Assembly: GCA_963971425.1 (NCBI GenBank)
Contig: OZ020520.1
Location: forward strand, 4,072,553-4,136,552
Reading direction: 5' to 3'
DNA length: 64,000 nt
From: Bryoerythrophyllum caledonicum
Taxonomy: Eukaryota > Streptophyta > Bryopsida > Pottiales > Pottiaceae
Shown: positions 48,196-59,074 of the stretch, in pieces
Layout: the number at the start of each line of letters is the position of its first letter
Numbering within the stretch: position 1 is the stretch's first letter
The notes under the pieces: model-generated
What the model saw: only the letters and a program-made list of their open reading frames with translations
The model's database searches: none
What the model was told of the DNA's origin: nothing
Position numbers and translations under genes: made by a program

Positions 48196-48444
48196 TCTTG
48201 TTTTCTACAGTTGATATGCAATAAAAATGAGTTTGACCATAAAGAATTGTACAGGCTTGTTGCACATTTGAATTACTGTGTGTTTTCTAATTTATATTAT
48301 CATTGAAAACTTTGTGCTTCATGTTTATTGCAACTATATGTGCTTGTCGTTGTGTTCTTGCTATTTTATGAGAGTTTATGTAGATTTGGTAGCTGATTTT
48401 GTGAAAAAGCTCCTCTTGTACAACTATTTTTGGTCGCCAGTGTA

Positions 48445-51075
48445 TATGCAGAGGTACATGCACACATTGTACTCCAGTTGTTGCTAGCGGCGCATTTATT
48501 GTTGGCCCTTTCCTTTCTTTGCCTCACTCCATCATACATTCGGGTTTATTCGGAATACAAGTATATGTATATTGTACTTGATAACGGTGGCCTCATTATT
48601 AACATCCAGAGCAGCTACCGTAGCAAGCAATGACCTCAAATTGTAAAGTTTCAATTGTTGCTATTGTTTCATTCAAAGCCCAACCGAAGAAAATTGTGTG
48701 CATGATGTCCACAAAGAAGACGACTGTTGCTTAGGATGCATGACAACACATACAATAGAGGGATGATTCCACATGTTGTTCCCTACTTTATAGTCTTGTG
48801 ATAGTAATTAGGACCACATGAGAGGGTGACTTGGTTAGAGGAAGATGTTAAAGAACTGCTCCTCAATATTTTGGGAACTTGGTAGACTATGAGAGAGCTT
48901 CAGCTTTCAGTGGGCAAAGCCCAAAGAGCATTTATTGTCATTACTACTCAAACATTTCATTGCTGAAGAATAAGGAAGCATGAAATTCCTTTCGCTCTCT
49001 TTCTTTCTATACTTTAGATCATTTCCTACCTTTTTCTCTTCCTTGCTCTTCTGGAAGGACTTTCGGGAAAACAGTAATACCACCTTCCAAACTCAAAACG
49101 TATATCATGACAATTACTCCTAAAGCATGACATATGGCGGTTTACACTCATGACAAGCTAAATTTCAAAGCCAAAATTCTTTTCTCTAGTTCATGCATGC
49201 AAAGAACCAAACATCATGAAATCCATTCTCCTACAGAGTGTGAAGCCCAACACTCTATTAAAATTGGTAGATAAATATTTTAACAACAAACATTTGTATA
49301 CTTGAAAGTATATAGAAGAATATACATAAATTATATATAAACAAACTTTGGCAACATTTTACATGTTATGGTGGTCAATAACATCTATGATGCATGGATT
49401 TCAAAGATTTATTTTAATGCCAAAGTTTGTGAAATGTTGTCAAAATGTCCAATATCTCAATCTGTATGCATATTAGGTATATGTTTGTATACAACTTAAT
49501 CTTTGAAAGAATCAAATTAATTTTTGAGGTGTCTAGACAAACAAAAACAAGTGGGAAATTTTCAACATTGAACTTGTCATTATTGAAATTATAACTGTAA
49601 ATTAGGATTCTTTTTTTGGTGCATGCACTTTATTTCAAGCCATATTGAATAATTTTGGACACAATTTTAGGCCATGGAAATAGATAATGGACTTATCATG
49701 AACTTGCATGCATTATTAGTTAATCACTTATAATAATTGAAAATAGTAAACGTATGGGTCAAAGGTTGATTTCATAAACTTCCGTTTATGTCTGCATCAT
49801 AGATCATTTTCATGGTCTAACCCTTTAACCTCTAAAGGATCGGGCCTTAAATTTCAACAAGACCACTCCAAAATTGCCACTCTGAAATGATATATTGTTA
49901 GACTAATTCAAACATCCGTTTTCTATTTTCAACCATAGGATCTTCAAGCTATCTACTAGAAGAAGACACCCTAAATTTTTTGTAAACTTTAAGCGTACGG
50001 ATTGAAAAGTATATGCATTTGAAGAGTGCAAAATTGTTTTTTTCTACTATGCCCGAATAGGTTCAACGTACTTTGACTCAAGATCATGGCAAAGTTTTGC
50101 ACTATACATTGCATAAACTCAATGGATCTATATTCTACCTTGTGTTAGGTCATTGCACACGAGAAAACACATGTAATGGAGGTGTTTACAATAAGAAAAT
50201 GGACCTGCAACGACGAGGGATATAGAAAGTGGCCCTTTAGTTGGGAAAGCAATTTTATTTTTTAAATATAGAAACAATTGTTGGATCTAAAATCCAAACG
50301 GAGAATAGAATTATCATGACTTATTCTAGTTACAGAAAAATTTCAAATAAAGTGAAATCCTTAATTTCTATGTATTTTTAAATGAAAACAATGAAGATTT
50401 CCAAGAACTTTCGTTCACTACTACTAACCTCCAAAAAGTGCAATTGTCAACTCTACAACAACACTATTCATCTCTATAGTACCCTGCCCATCTGCTAAAA
50501 GAGTCGAGCTTCTTATGCTTGAAGCACCATAATTTTTTCCCTATGAGTCCAAAAAAAAGAAACTCCCCGCAAAGATAACCCGTATTTCTTTTCTCGCTGA
50601 AAACTTCAAGAAGTTATCTTCAAAAATGGATTCTTAGGAACTTGCCTAAAATTAATCAGTCCCCCGCACGGAAAAATTGTCCTTTAGAGGTTGACGACGA
50701 GAGGCCGATAGGTGGTCACTTTTGGAGTAATTTGCGAACTTGTAGACCAGGACTTCACCTCTGTTTGATCTTTAGCCTAACATAAGTTCTTTGAATCTTT
50801 GAGCTTCCAGGTGATAATCTACGCCGGAGTGTGACAGGCAAACTATAGTGATGTTCGTAATGACCAATCGCAATGAAATGTACCCTCTTTGTAGATGATG
50901 TAGTGATTAGTCAAAATGAAATGTACCCACTCGTGGCATCTCGGAGGCCTAGTCGCAAGTATCGTCCTTAAAGGGTTAAACAAAATTTTGGTTAACAATG
51001 CCAAAAGATTTAAAATACATTGTATTAGTAACAAATTGTGTAAATTTGAAACTAAAGTTGAAAAAAAGAAGAAAA
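48445..51075. other. No recognisable gene
   Basis: AT-rich DNA to the right of the Tc1 element. ORFs are short and show no domain. No repeat partners were identified by eye. Confidence 0.45.
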
Positions 51076-52231
51076 ACAATCGTCTTATGAATGCATGGCC
51101 ATAGACCGTCCGGCATTTAAGATTTCACATGTGAACTAGGCTATCTTTGGAAAAATCCCACTATCACATATTCACAGAAAACATGCCTCATCAAATTCCG
51201 TACCGGACAATATAATAATGGGAAACGCCCACAAACAACTCCTTTGGCAGCGAGAGATTCCCCTCCATAACATGCTCAATATGCAACTCTATGGACCCGG
51301 ACACATGGCTGCACGTCTTACTTAAGTGCCATAACCCTCATATACACGCCCTAATAGTTAAACGCCAGAACAAAGCGGTATGGGCATTCTGTAAACTAAT
51401 TGTGTCATCAAACAAATCTCGTTGCTTCATCCTCATGAATGCCGGCACCTACAACAACAAACGGCAAGACAACACGGTTCCTCCATGGTTATTACCTTGC
51501 ACATGTGATACACAAAGAGGTCATTGCAACGCAAGGTTTAAACCCGACCTTTAATAACACGCAATTAAGCAATTATGCACTTAGCCAAGTGCACTGGTTG
51601 GTGGTAGAAAGCCGCAAGTTATTTGCTCATAACTTTAAAAAAAATCAAAATTTGACAAAAGTTTAGTATGTTTTTTGTCACAAAATTTTGGTGTTTGTCG
51701 TGTCATACATTGGCATCTTAATGTTCATATCAGTAATATATTTTTTACATTCGCTACCTTTTTTTAGAAAATATATGATTTCTAATCTAGTTTGCAAATC
51801 CTGCTACAAAATTCTAATCATGAGCTTAAAGAGATTATAAATGTGTTATGAGTTATTATAGAATTTTAGAGTACTGCACTACAATTACAATGTGTAAGAG
51901 ATACAAAAATATATATGCAATTTCCTAAGACAGTGTAAAGTACCTCACTGTATTTTATAATGCAAAAACATACATAATCAAGCAATTCCACACTATTGCT
52001 GACAGATTCTAAAATCAAACATATCATATGGACCACCCAATATATAAATATATACCACCCACCAAACGATAGACACATCTCAAACTGCATTATACTAACG
52101 TTTATGCCACCTAAACTGCGTGCATTCTCTACTATAGTATATAGCTCCAGGGCCCAGAGCTCATCTTCTACCATAACGACTCCCTCCACCTATCCAATGG
52201 CGCTACCTACCATAGCGGACAGTTCATGATC

Positions 52232-52779
52232 CTACACTGGATGATCTTCCACATCTTCGATGCTAATGGACGTGCACTCAACATATCGGTAATTGCCAGG
52301 AACACCCTCCTGCGTATGCCTTACGTTATCATCATTGTAGAAAAAACCATCGTCTATATTGAAGAACATCTCTCGCTCTGAGGAGCCAACCCCCTGAAAT
52401 GCAATGATGTCCTCGGATACACTAGATCTTGGAACGGAAGGCAAACTTGGTCCGGTATCACTCTGAGTACATCCGAACGTCTCATGTGTCTCCAATACTG
52501 GCTCTGATTGAGAAGGCATCGAAGGCTGTGGAATCCTCTTTTGTACCGAAAAAAATTCCAATGAATCTAATTCTTCTTCCTCCATCTCTAGCCTACGACC
52601 ATCAAACGCCTCCCTCCTGCCACTGCCACCAAACTAACATCCACTACACCGGTATCTTGCATCCTCTCTATAGGTGTTGCAGACATCTCCCCTGAAGTAT
52701 CTCCCACCGCCCGCTGCGTTGATGAAATCCTCTCTCTTGTAGAAGACTGATTCACTTCATCTTCAAAAATAATAGTCAC
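52232..52779 (-). pseudogene. Acidic ORFs within the 5.4-kb element
   Basis: Two open pieces, 52779-52588 (FEDEVNQSSTRERISSTQ ...) and 52585-52232 (MEEEELDSLEFFSVQKRIPQ ... ISIEDVEDHPV), lie in different frames on the minus strand and are both acidic and Ser-rich. They may be one gene with a frameshift near 52586. No family is recognised. They could be the non-conserved part of the element's own protein. Confidence 0.3.
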
Positions 52780-53669
52780 TGTTAGTATGGAATAAGATTC
52801 TTTTTTTTATATAGATTATTTTCACAAAGGCAAAACAATTACATTAAAAGATTTACATTTGACATGAATAGAAAATGTGTATTGGTTTAGGGTAAGACCT
52901 TGATTTTAGGGACAATTGTTTTAATATATTACACTATTTTTCTATTTGTAAATATTTGTGTACGTGGAACCAATACTATGGTTAATTTGAAAGTATAATA
53001 TGTTAAGCAACAAAATGTATTATTTGTATCCTTGTAAAACACTTCAAAGTTGTTCATTTTTGTTGAAGACTAACTATTGAAAAATTAATCCACTTCCATC
53101 TCCAACCCTAAATTCCCATTCAATACTACTTCTCTTCAATTAAACACCCTTCATGTACTTGAAAAAATGTATGTACCAATAACAAATATCATGCTTAACC
53201 CCAAAGGTACCATGACAATTTCAAGTAAAAAACACTTCAAAACCGTTCGATTCTACTGCAATGTTTAAAAGAAAAAAACATAAACTTTTATCTCTACTTT
53301 TGACCGTAGGATCTAATTTTTTGCATTTGTTACCGCTACACAATATCTAAATCCAATACCATCGTGTTAAGCATGATGTTAGTTCTTTGGTGAAATAGCA
53401 TGTTAATCCAAGTCAATCATTTTCACACATTGTCACACATTTTTGGCCAAGGTACCAAAAAATCTTCTACCTTTCCACATAAAACTTTAAGATCTTTGTA
53501 TAATTTTCTTTCGATTTTTTCTACGCCATTATGTGTTGTAACTCATCATATTGACCATATGGATTCTCATCTAAAGCAATATCAAGTTCACAAAAAAATG
53601 TAATGTGAATTGAGAATTTTTGAACCTCCACTCATAGAGAATTTTTTTTGAATATGCTACACTCCTTCT

Positions 53670-53990
53670 CTACCTCTAAAAATTGGTGTACAAGGAACAA
53701 ACATCATGTTTAACATTATGGTAATTAATTGAGACCTTTTATAGTGCAAAAACTGGACACCAATTGAAGTCAAAGTCTGCTGATCCAGAAAACGCAGGGA
53801 AGAAAATGAGCCTTTTCACTACTTCAAACATTATAATCTTTCAATCCGTGCGGTAAAACTTTATGAAATTTTGTGAGTATATTACTTAATGAGTCATGAT
53901 TGAGATCCTACGGTTAAAACTACAAAAAAACACTTTTTTTTGTTCTTCCTTGCTAATTGCACTAAAACAAGCATTTTTAACGAGTTTAGG
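53670..53990 (+). repeat. Dispersed repeat, inverted partner of 28120-28500
   Basis: Begins near TCTACCTCTAAAAATTGGTG and ends near GAACAAGCATTT-like sequence, in the reverse order and sense of 28120-28500. Non-coding. Another diverged copy seems to precede it at 53100-53400. Confidence 0.55.
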
Positions 53991-54202
53991 TTGAGATATT
54001 CTCTACATCATTTATGGACTAAGGTACTTTGGATATCAATAGCGAAGGTATCACCTCTAGGGTATGAATTTCAGGGTATCAATACCCAGTTATCAACCGA
54101 GGTATTAGAATAGGGTATCAAATTAGGGATTTGAATTAGGGTTTTGTTATTGAGGGTATCAAATGGAGGATATCAATCCACGCACCTTTGGGTAGTCCTA
54201 TG

Positions 54203-55621
54203 AGGGGTGTGCGCGCGCACACCCCTAGTTGTAGTTGTGAGGGAGGTTGTGAGTGTGAGAGCCTAGGATTTGGAGGGAGACAATGAAGGTGTGAGAGAGA
54301 GGGATTTGTGAGGGCGAGCAGGAGGGTAATGGAGGGAGGGGAATGGAGGGAGTATGAGAGAATGTGAAGGTGGGAGGGGAATGGAGGGAGTATGAGAGAA
54401 TGTGAAGGTGGGAGGGAGCTGGGGCGTGAGTGGAGAATGTGAGGGGCGGTAGGCATTCAACAACCCCACAGCCTGCTGCGGCAGGCGACCACCGCCTGCG
54501 ACCGCCGCCTGCTCCGGCAGGCGACCTGAACCGCGATGAAGGCCTGCTCCTGTAGGCGAGATGAGCAATAGCCTGCTCCGGCAGGCATCCTGCACTTGAG
54601 CACATGGTGAAACAGATGCTCATTGTTGGAGGTGTATCCAAGTCCTGAGATTATCCGCTTGCAAGTACCTCCAGGAAACAACTCTAGACGATTTGCACGG
54701 TGGCAAGAAGCTTTCGGAGCTGCAAGAGCTGGACATTTCTTATGGGAGTTTAGGCCGGAGGGCCATCGAAGGTGTCCTTGCGTACTACTCACACCTACTG
54801 CACGGCTGCGCGAACGTACTACAGATCTTCGGCGCTTCTACCGACACTTCGGCGGATCTACTTTGGCGCACAAGCTGCACCCGGAGTAGAAGCTGCAGAT
54901 CTTTGGCAGATCTGGAGGCTGCAGACTACTGGCGCAGGAGCTGTTTCCTGGAAGCATTTCGCTGTGGAATTCCTGTGCATGCAGTATCGGGCGCAGGCAT
55001 GATTCGGGCGCAGGGCGCAGGCAAGTACCTCCAAGCATGATTCAGGCGCAAGTACCTCCAGGCATGATTCGGGCGCTTGCAAGTACCTCCAGGCATGATT
55101 CGGGCACAGGGCGTGGGAATGATTGGGGCACAAGAGATATTTCCTGTCGGAGCGCGACGCAAGAGCTATTTCCTACAGCCACTTCGGTGCAGAATTCCTA
55201 CGCAGGCACTATCGGCGCAGCTCCTGCCGGCAAACTTCGTGAGTCAGGACATGAACTTTGTGAGTCAAGACAATTGCAATTTGGTCAGTTGCACTCGCAC
55301 ATTTGCAATGTGGTCCTACCGGCGAACTTCGGCCGAGTGTAGAAGTTGAAGGCGGCCCGGCGCAGCTTCAACTTCGTGTTTACACTTGTGCTGCACACTT
55401 CTTGCTTTGTACAGCACACTCTTCATCTCTAGCGTCGCGCTCCGACAGGCAAGCAGCTCATGATCTTCTCGCGCAGCGCATCTGCACCCTCGAACTCCTC
55501 CTACTCCGCGGGAAACTCTGGAAGCTCCTTGCTTGGGTTTTTTGTTTTTGGCCTGGACGTTTTCAGATATGCTGGATGGAGGAGCACCGGCAATAGGGGG
55601 TGTGCGCGCGCACACCTCTAG
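54203..55621 (+). mobile_element. 1.4-kb element bounded by 18-24-bp palindromes
   Basis: The left boundary is a perfect 24-bp palindrome, AGGGGTGTGCGC and its inverse (54203-54226), followed by AG|T. The right boundary, GGTGTGCGCGCGCACACC (55599-55616), is followed by TCTAG|T. Each may be a Helitron 3' end (hairpin then CTAG before T), making this a Helitron next to another Helitron end. Alternatively both are the inverted termini of one DNA element (GTGTGCGCGCGCACACCCC in both). The inside is GC-rich and repeat-packed: a 41-bp G-rich repeat (54330-54420), GCCTGCTCCGGCAGGC hairpins (54475-54590), and AAGTACCTCCAGGCATGATT repeats (55021-55110). It also holds a piece of host-like sequence. Confidence 0.55.
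54700..54830 (+). pseudogene. Captured leucine-rich-repeat gene fragment
   Basis: A frame from about 54697 reads GGKKLSELQELDISYGSLGR then RAIEGVLAYYSHLLHG. The L-x-x-L-x-x-L-D-I-S spacing is that of a leucine-rich repeat. No further repeats or start codon are present, so this looks like a host fragment picked up by the surrounding element. Such capture is typical of Helitrons. Alternative: chance, since the region is GC-rich and open in several frames. Confidence 0.4.
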
Positions 55622-55692
55622 TCTGCGGTTACTCCATGAGGCGTCACGCAAACTCTACGGACATGTGGTGATTAGGGTTTGGGTTCCTGGTT

Positions 55693-55780
55693 GCGGCGGC
55701 TAGGGTTTGGTTGTGGCGGCTAGGGTTTAGTTGCGGCGGCTAGGATTTGGGTGCCTGGGTGTGGCGGCTAGGGTTTTAGG
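55693..55780 (+). repeat. 20-bp tandem repeat, four copies
   Basis: Units of TTGYGGCGGCTAGGGTTTRG occur at about 55693, 55713, 55733 and 55760, the last two less regular. Non-coding. Confidence 0.75.
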
Positions 55781-55897
55781 TAGTGTGCTGATGTGCCATA
55801 GTGAGGATTTTGTGCCATACTACTTGCTACTCTCTTCACTTCAGTTATGTGTGTTTTTGGTGTCATTATTTCAGTTGAATGAAGGCTAAACTGACTA

Positions 55898-56112
55898 CAC
55901 TAAAATTGAGAATTAGTGTTAAGCACAGTAAATGATCTAAAATGCTACAAGTTTTTACTTGTGATGAATGTTTTTACCAACGATGTTTACAATGATTCCC
56001 CTCGTTGAATAGTATCAATAGTTGTGCTCATAGTAAAAACCTTCATCTAAAGTAAAAACTTATAGCATTTTCAAATTAATTAGTGTGGTTACACTAATTC
56101 TCAATTTTAGTG
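55898..56112. mobile_element. 215-bp MITE with 21-bp perfect inverted repeats
   Basis: The left end CACTAAAATTGAGAATTAGT (to 55918) is exactly inverted at the right end (56092-56112), and TA lies on both sides (55896-55897 and 56113-56114). The TA duplication points to Tc1/mariner mobilisation. Beyond the TA the repeat continues for two more bases (CTA and TAG), so the true end could be at 55895. Part of the interior (55935-56025) resembles 62795-62900. Confidence 0.75.
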
Positions 56113-57616
56113 TAGTTGTTGACTGCTATAATGAGTAAACATTACTTTTGTTGAATTTGCAATATTGAACATACTCATGTTGATATCCTCATTTGTGTGC
56201 TCAAATATTGGTACGCACCTTACAATATAGTAACTATGACTGACCTTTTATCATCATGAACCTAAACCTGGAGTTCCCTCATTCAAATTGAAACAAAGTC
56301 AGAAACTTACCAAGTTTACAAAAATCTCCGCGATGTGCAAATTTCCTCCTCCAATCTACATAGTATACACAAAGTTGACAAAAATTAGTGAATGAAGTAA
56401 AAATTCACATGGTTTGGAGGTTTTGAGATTTTGATTGCAAGAGAGCTCACCCAAAAAAGTGGAAAGAGAAGAGACATCTAGGGTTTGCAAAGAAACCTTA
56501 TATCCATGTTGGAACCTTGTGCCTCAAGTTTACTTAGTCCAATTGTAGAAGCATCTATATTTAGTTTCCACCATTGTATGCATTATGTACTACGTAGAAT
56601 ATCTTTTAATCAACTGCCAACCCTTGCATAATGTATGTTTTTTTGTGATTACGCCTGTTTGTATACTACAATCCTTCAAATCTATCTTTGATATATTGTG
56701 AAACTATATTAAATACACATTTATCTAGTATTAACGAGGGGCCACCAAAAATTAGTTGAAAATGCCAAAAAATCGCTTCCAATATTAACAACCATGATTG
56801 TACGTAATATTGTTGCAAAAGCTCAATTTTTTTTCCTTTGAAAACATTTTTTTTATTGTTTTTTTTTGCAATTTTGCAATTTTGCCACTTTTGTTCGCAA
56901 TGGCCGCCGTTGTACCCAAGTGCACTTTTAAATGGCCAAGTGCATAATTGCTTAATTACGTGTTTTATGTGTTAAAGGACTACCACTTGATGACCCCCCG
57001 CCTACCCACGTGGATCCAAACCTCACTATTCAATTTATCGAATTCAAATATTGTAATGATAGATTCTCACCGGAAACCATTGAAAACAAAATAGATAAAT
57101 ATTGACCACTCATCAATAATATTCAAGCACACGGATGGAAAGTAGACCCCCTTATTGTTATCACCGCGGGTGCTAGAGCCACCACCTTCATCCCCTCAAT
57201 GACTATCCTTGAAAAAACATTCAAAATTCCCATTACCTCAATCAAAAACACCTTTACTAATATGAACACTATTGCTATCTAGCATGCTATGTCCATTCTC
57301 CTGCACAAAAGAAAACTTGAAAACAACCAACCCATCCCGGATACGCTTGATCCCCTTGAAAAACTTGCTACAACGTCACTGCCTTAATCCTCCTTTTACA
57401 TCCTTTTCGTCATCAATTCTTCGTTCTTGGTTACTTTTTACGTGGTACACAGTGTCTACCCTCGAGAGGGGGAAGTAGTTCCATACCACTAACCCATGTC
57501 CGGTGGACATGGATTTTGTGGTGGCACGAACAGACACTTTATTCACGCCAATCCCCAATGGGAACTGAAGTTCTTTTTCTTCTTCTTCTGGATGTCTGTG
57601 AGCTATGGTGATGGCG

Positions 57617-59074
57617 TCAATTCCTGACGAGAGAGGCGACGCACATGCTCATGTAAATGGGAAAGCCGGCGGCCTTCTTCGCGGGATAGTCCATCTCGCA
57701 GTTCTGGCGGAGGCGATCCATGAGCGCTTTGGTGAGCTCGGAGCCGAGGTAATCTGTCATCATAGGTGCCATCCCGGAGTTGAACATGTTCACGCAGAAT
57801 TGTGCGTACGCTTGTGCGTCTTTAAACACCGTCTCCGCCGCGTTGTCTGGCATCAGCCGGAGCTTGTCGATGAAGTCCAGTTTCTCGATGCGGAACGCGG
57901 CGGATGGCAGATGCTCGATCGCCTCTCGGAGCTCCTCTATGCTCGGGTGACATATCGGTATGTTGAATCCGTCGAGGCTCTCTTCCGTGAGAACTCCCTG
58001 CAAATGCTAGGGTTAGTTGATTTTCTCAAAGATTTGCAGTTCTGAGTAGAATTTTGATGGATACTACGATAGTTCTACAGATCGTTTCAAAGATTTCCAG
58101 TTTTGAGGAGTAGAATTTTGATGAATACTAGGATTACATTATAATTCTAAAGATTGTTCCAATTATCTGCAGTTCTGTAGAGTGACGACAAATGCTAATG
58201 TTACATGATAGTGCGGAGAAAGATTTGCAGTTTTAGTGGTGTAATTACCTCGTTTATGAGATCCTTCCATGCTTTTTCAACGTCCTTCACGGTATGGATA
58301 ATTTCTTGGAACAACTGATGTTCAGGATGCGCGCGGTCTCGTCGCCCGGGCATGTAGAAGCAGAGCACTCCACCGGACGCGATTTCTTGCGCTCTACATT
58401 CGAAGAACCTGCGCAAGCCTTGTCGTGAAGCCTCCGCATACGCCTCCGCTGCGGCAGGGCTGGCGCCGTTGGCGCTGATTTTGCCTTTGTTGTACGCAGG
58501 CGAGGTCTTGTCGAGGACGGATTTCGGAGCCTGTTCGACAGAAGTTTAGAAAGTGCTTCTTGGAATCAGCAAATGTCGATGTGAGAGTGTTAGTTACCTC
58601 AGGCAAGTAATGGAGCGTGAGCGCGGTGATGGCGACGTGCAAGCTCGCCCGGGGGAACATGCGCCCGAACTGCGTCCCGGGGACGCCATCCGCGAACCAG
58701 GTGCGCTCCTCGACGCTGCCATCGCCATGGCCGGTGAACGGCGGCAATTGTTTAAACAGCGTGTTGAAGTCGTTGGACGGCAGATCGGCGAAGTGGCAGA
58801 CGATGTCTCTGTCGCTAAGATCCGGCCTCGCTTTCAGATTTTCCACCGCGTACTGCGCGTATCGCAGAGTGTTGGCGCCCGCGGAGCATCCGAAATCCGC
58901 GTAGTGCAGTGGCAGACCGGTGCTCCCCTCCCCCGGCGAAAAGTGGTGCAGAATAGCGTCCCCGAGCGCCGGCGTCAGCACGCCGGCCATACCGCTCCAT
59001 AGCCTGGACTGCCAACTGTAGCTCCCCTCGCCATCGCCTCCCGCCGTCCGTGGCACAATGGTCGCACTCGCCAT
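57617..59074 (-). CDS. SABATH methyltransferase, upstream-side copy (gene 1)
   Basis: A SAM-dependent O- (or N-) methyltransferase acting on small carboxylic acids or similar, in the cytosol. Exons are 59074-58598, 58530-58249 and 57997-57617, with introns of 67 and 251 bp and GT-AG ends, all phase 0. The product has 379 residues, normal for SABATH. Visible parts are GEGSYSWQS at the N-terminus, motif I YADFGCSAGANTL (58-70), the SDRDIVCHFADLPSNDFN block, TLHYLPE (153-159), and YNKGKI. In salicylate and related enzymes a Gln lies three residues after the Ser of SYxxxS and a Trp follows the His of the SLHWL motif. Here the corresponding residues are Trp and Tyr, so the pocket should differ. 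The neighbour at 60656 has the same exon layout. A LINE tail ends about 20 bp past its stop. Substrate unknown. Confidence 0.92.

Larger units (their letters stand above)
42800..48442 (+). mobile_element. Tc1-type (DD34E) transposon with nested insertions
   Basis: The left end CAATGGCGACCAAAAGTC and the right end, read inverted, CACTGGCGACCAAAAAT, form the terminal inverted repeat. Both ends abut TA (42798-42799 and 48443-48444), the Tc1/mariner duplication. Total length is 5,643 bp, of which 3,908 bp are a later CACTA insertion with its duplication and about 90 bp a SINE-like insert, leaving about 1.65 kb, normal for Tc1. Its one gene is the transposase at 43204-48195. Confidence 0.88.
51558..56962. 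mobile_element. 5.4-kb DNA transposon, probably hAT-like, inside the LINE
   Basis: The left end CACGCAATTAAGCAATTATG and the inverted right end CACGTAATTAAGCAATTATG match at 28 of 30 positions (extending through CACTTRGCCA). The element interrupts the LINE ORF between RFKPD and LCVKGLP. The flanks are TTTAATAA and TTTTATGT, the latter agreeing with the LINE. An 8-bp duplication with three later changes in the left copy would suit hAT, but this is inferred. No hAT transposase is seen. Inside lie a minus-strand ORF cluster (52232-52779), dispersed repeats, a palindrome-ended element and a MITE. Confidence 0.75.
51080..57598 (+). mobile_element. 5'-truncated LINE split by a 5.4-kb insertion
   Basis: The left part (about 51080-51557) reads LIKFRTGQY, then CSICNSMDPDTWLHVLLKC, HIHALIVKRQNKAVWAF, CFILMNAGTYNN and VPPWLLPCTC ... 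NARFKPD. That is the zinc-binding C-terminal part of a plant LINE ORF2. The right part (56963-57598) continues LCVKGLP, LTIQFIEFKYCNDRF, VDPLIVITAGARATTFIPSM and AMSILLHKRKLENNQP, then a 3' UTR and (TTC)n tail at about 57570-57594. The two halves abut in frame (RFKPD-L-LCVKGLP), with TTTTATGT at the joint. The copy has stops: TGA in KY*PLI, and TAG in IAI*HAM, where the 38.6-kb copy keeps Q. Its 5' end is at or before 51080 and could not be set. Confidence 0.82.
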
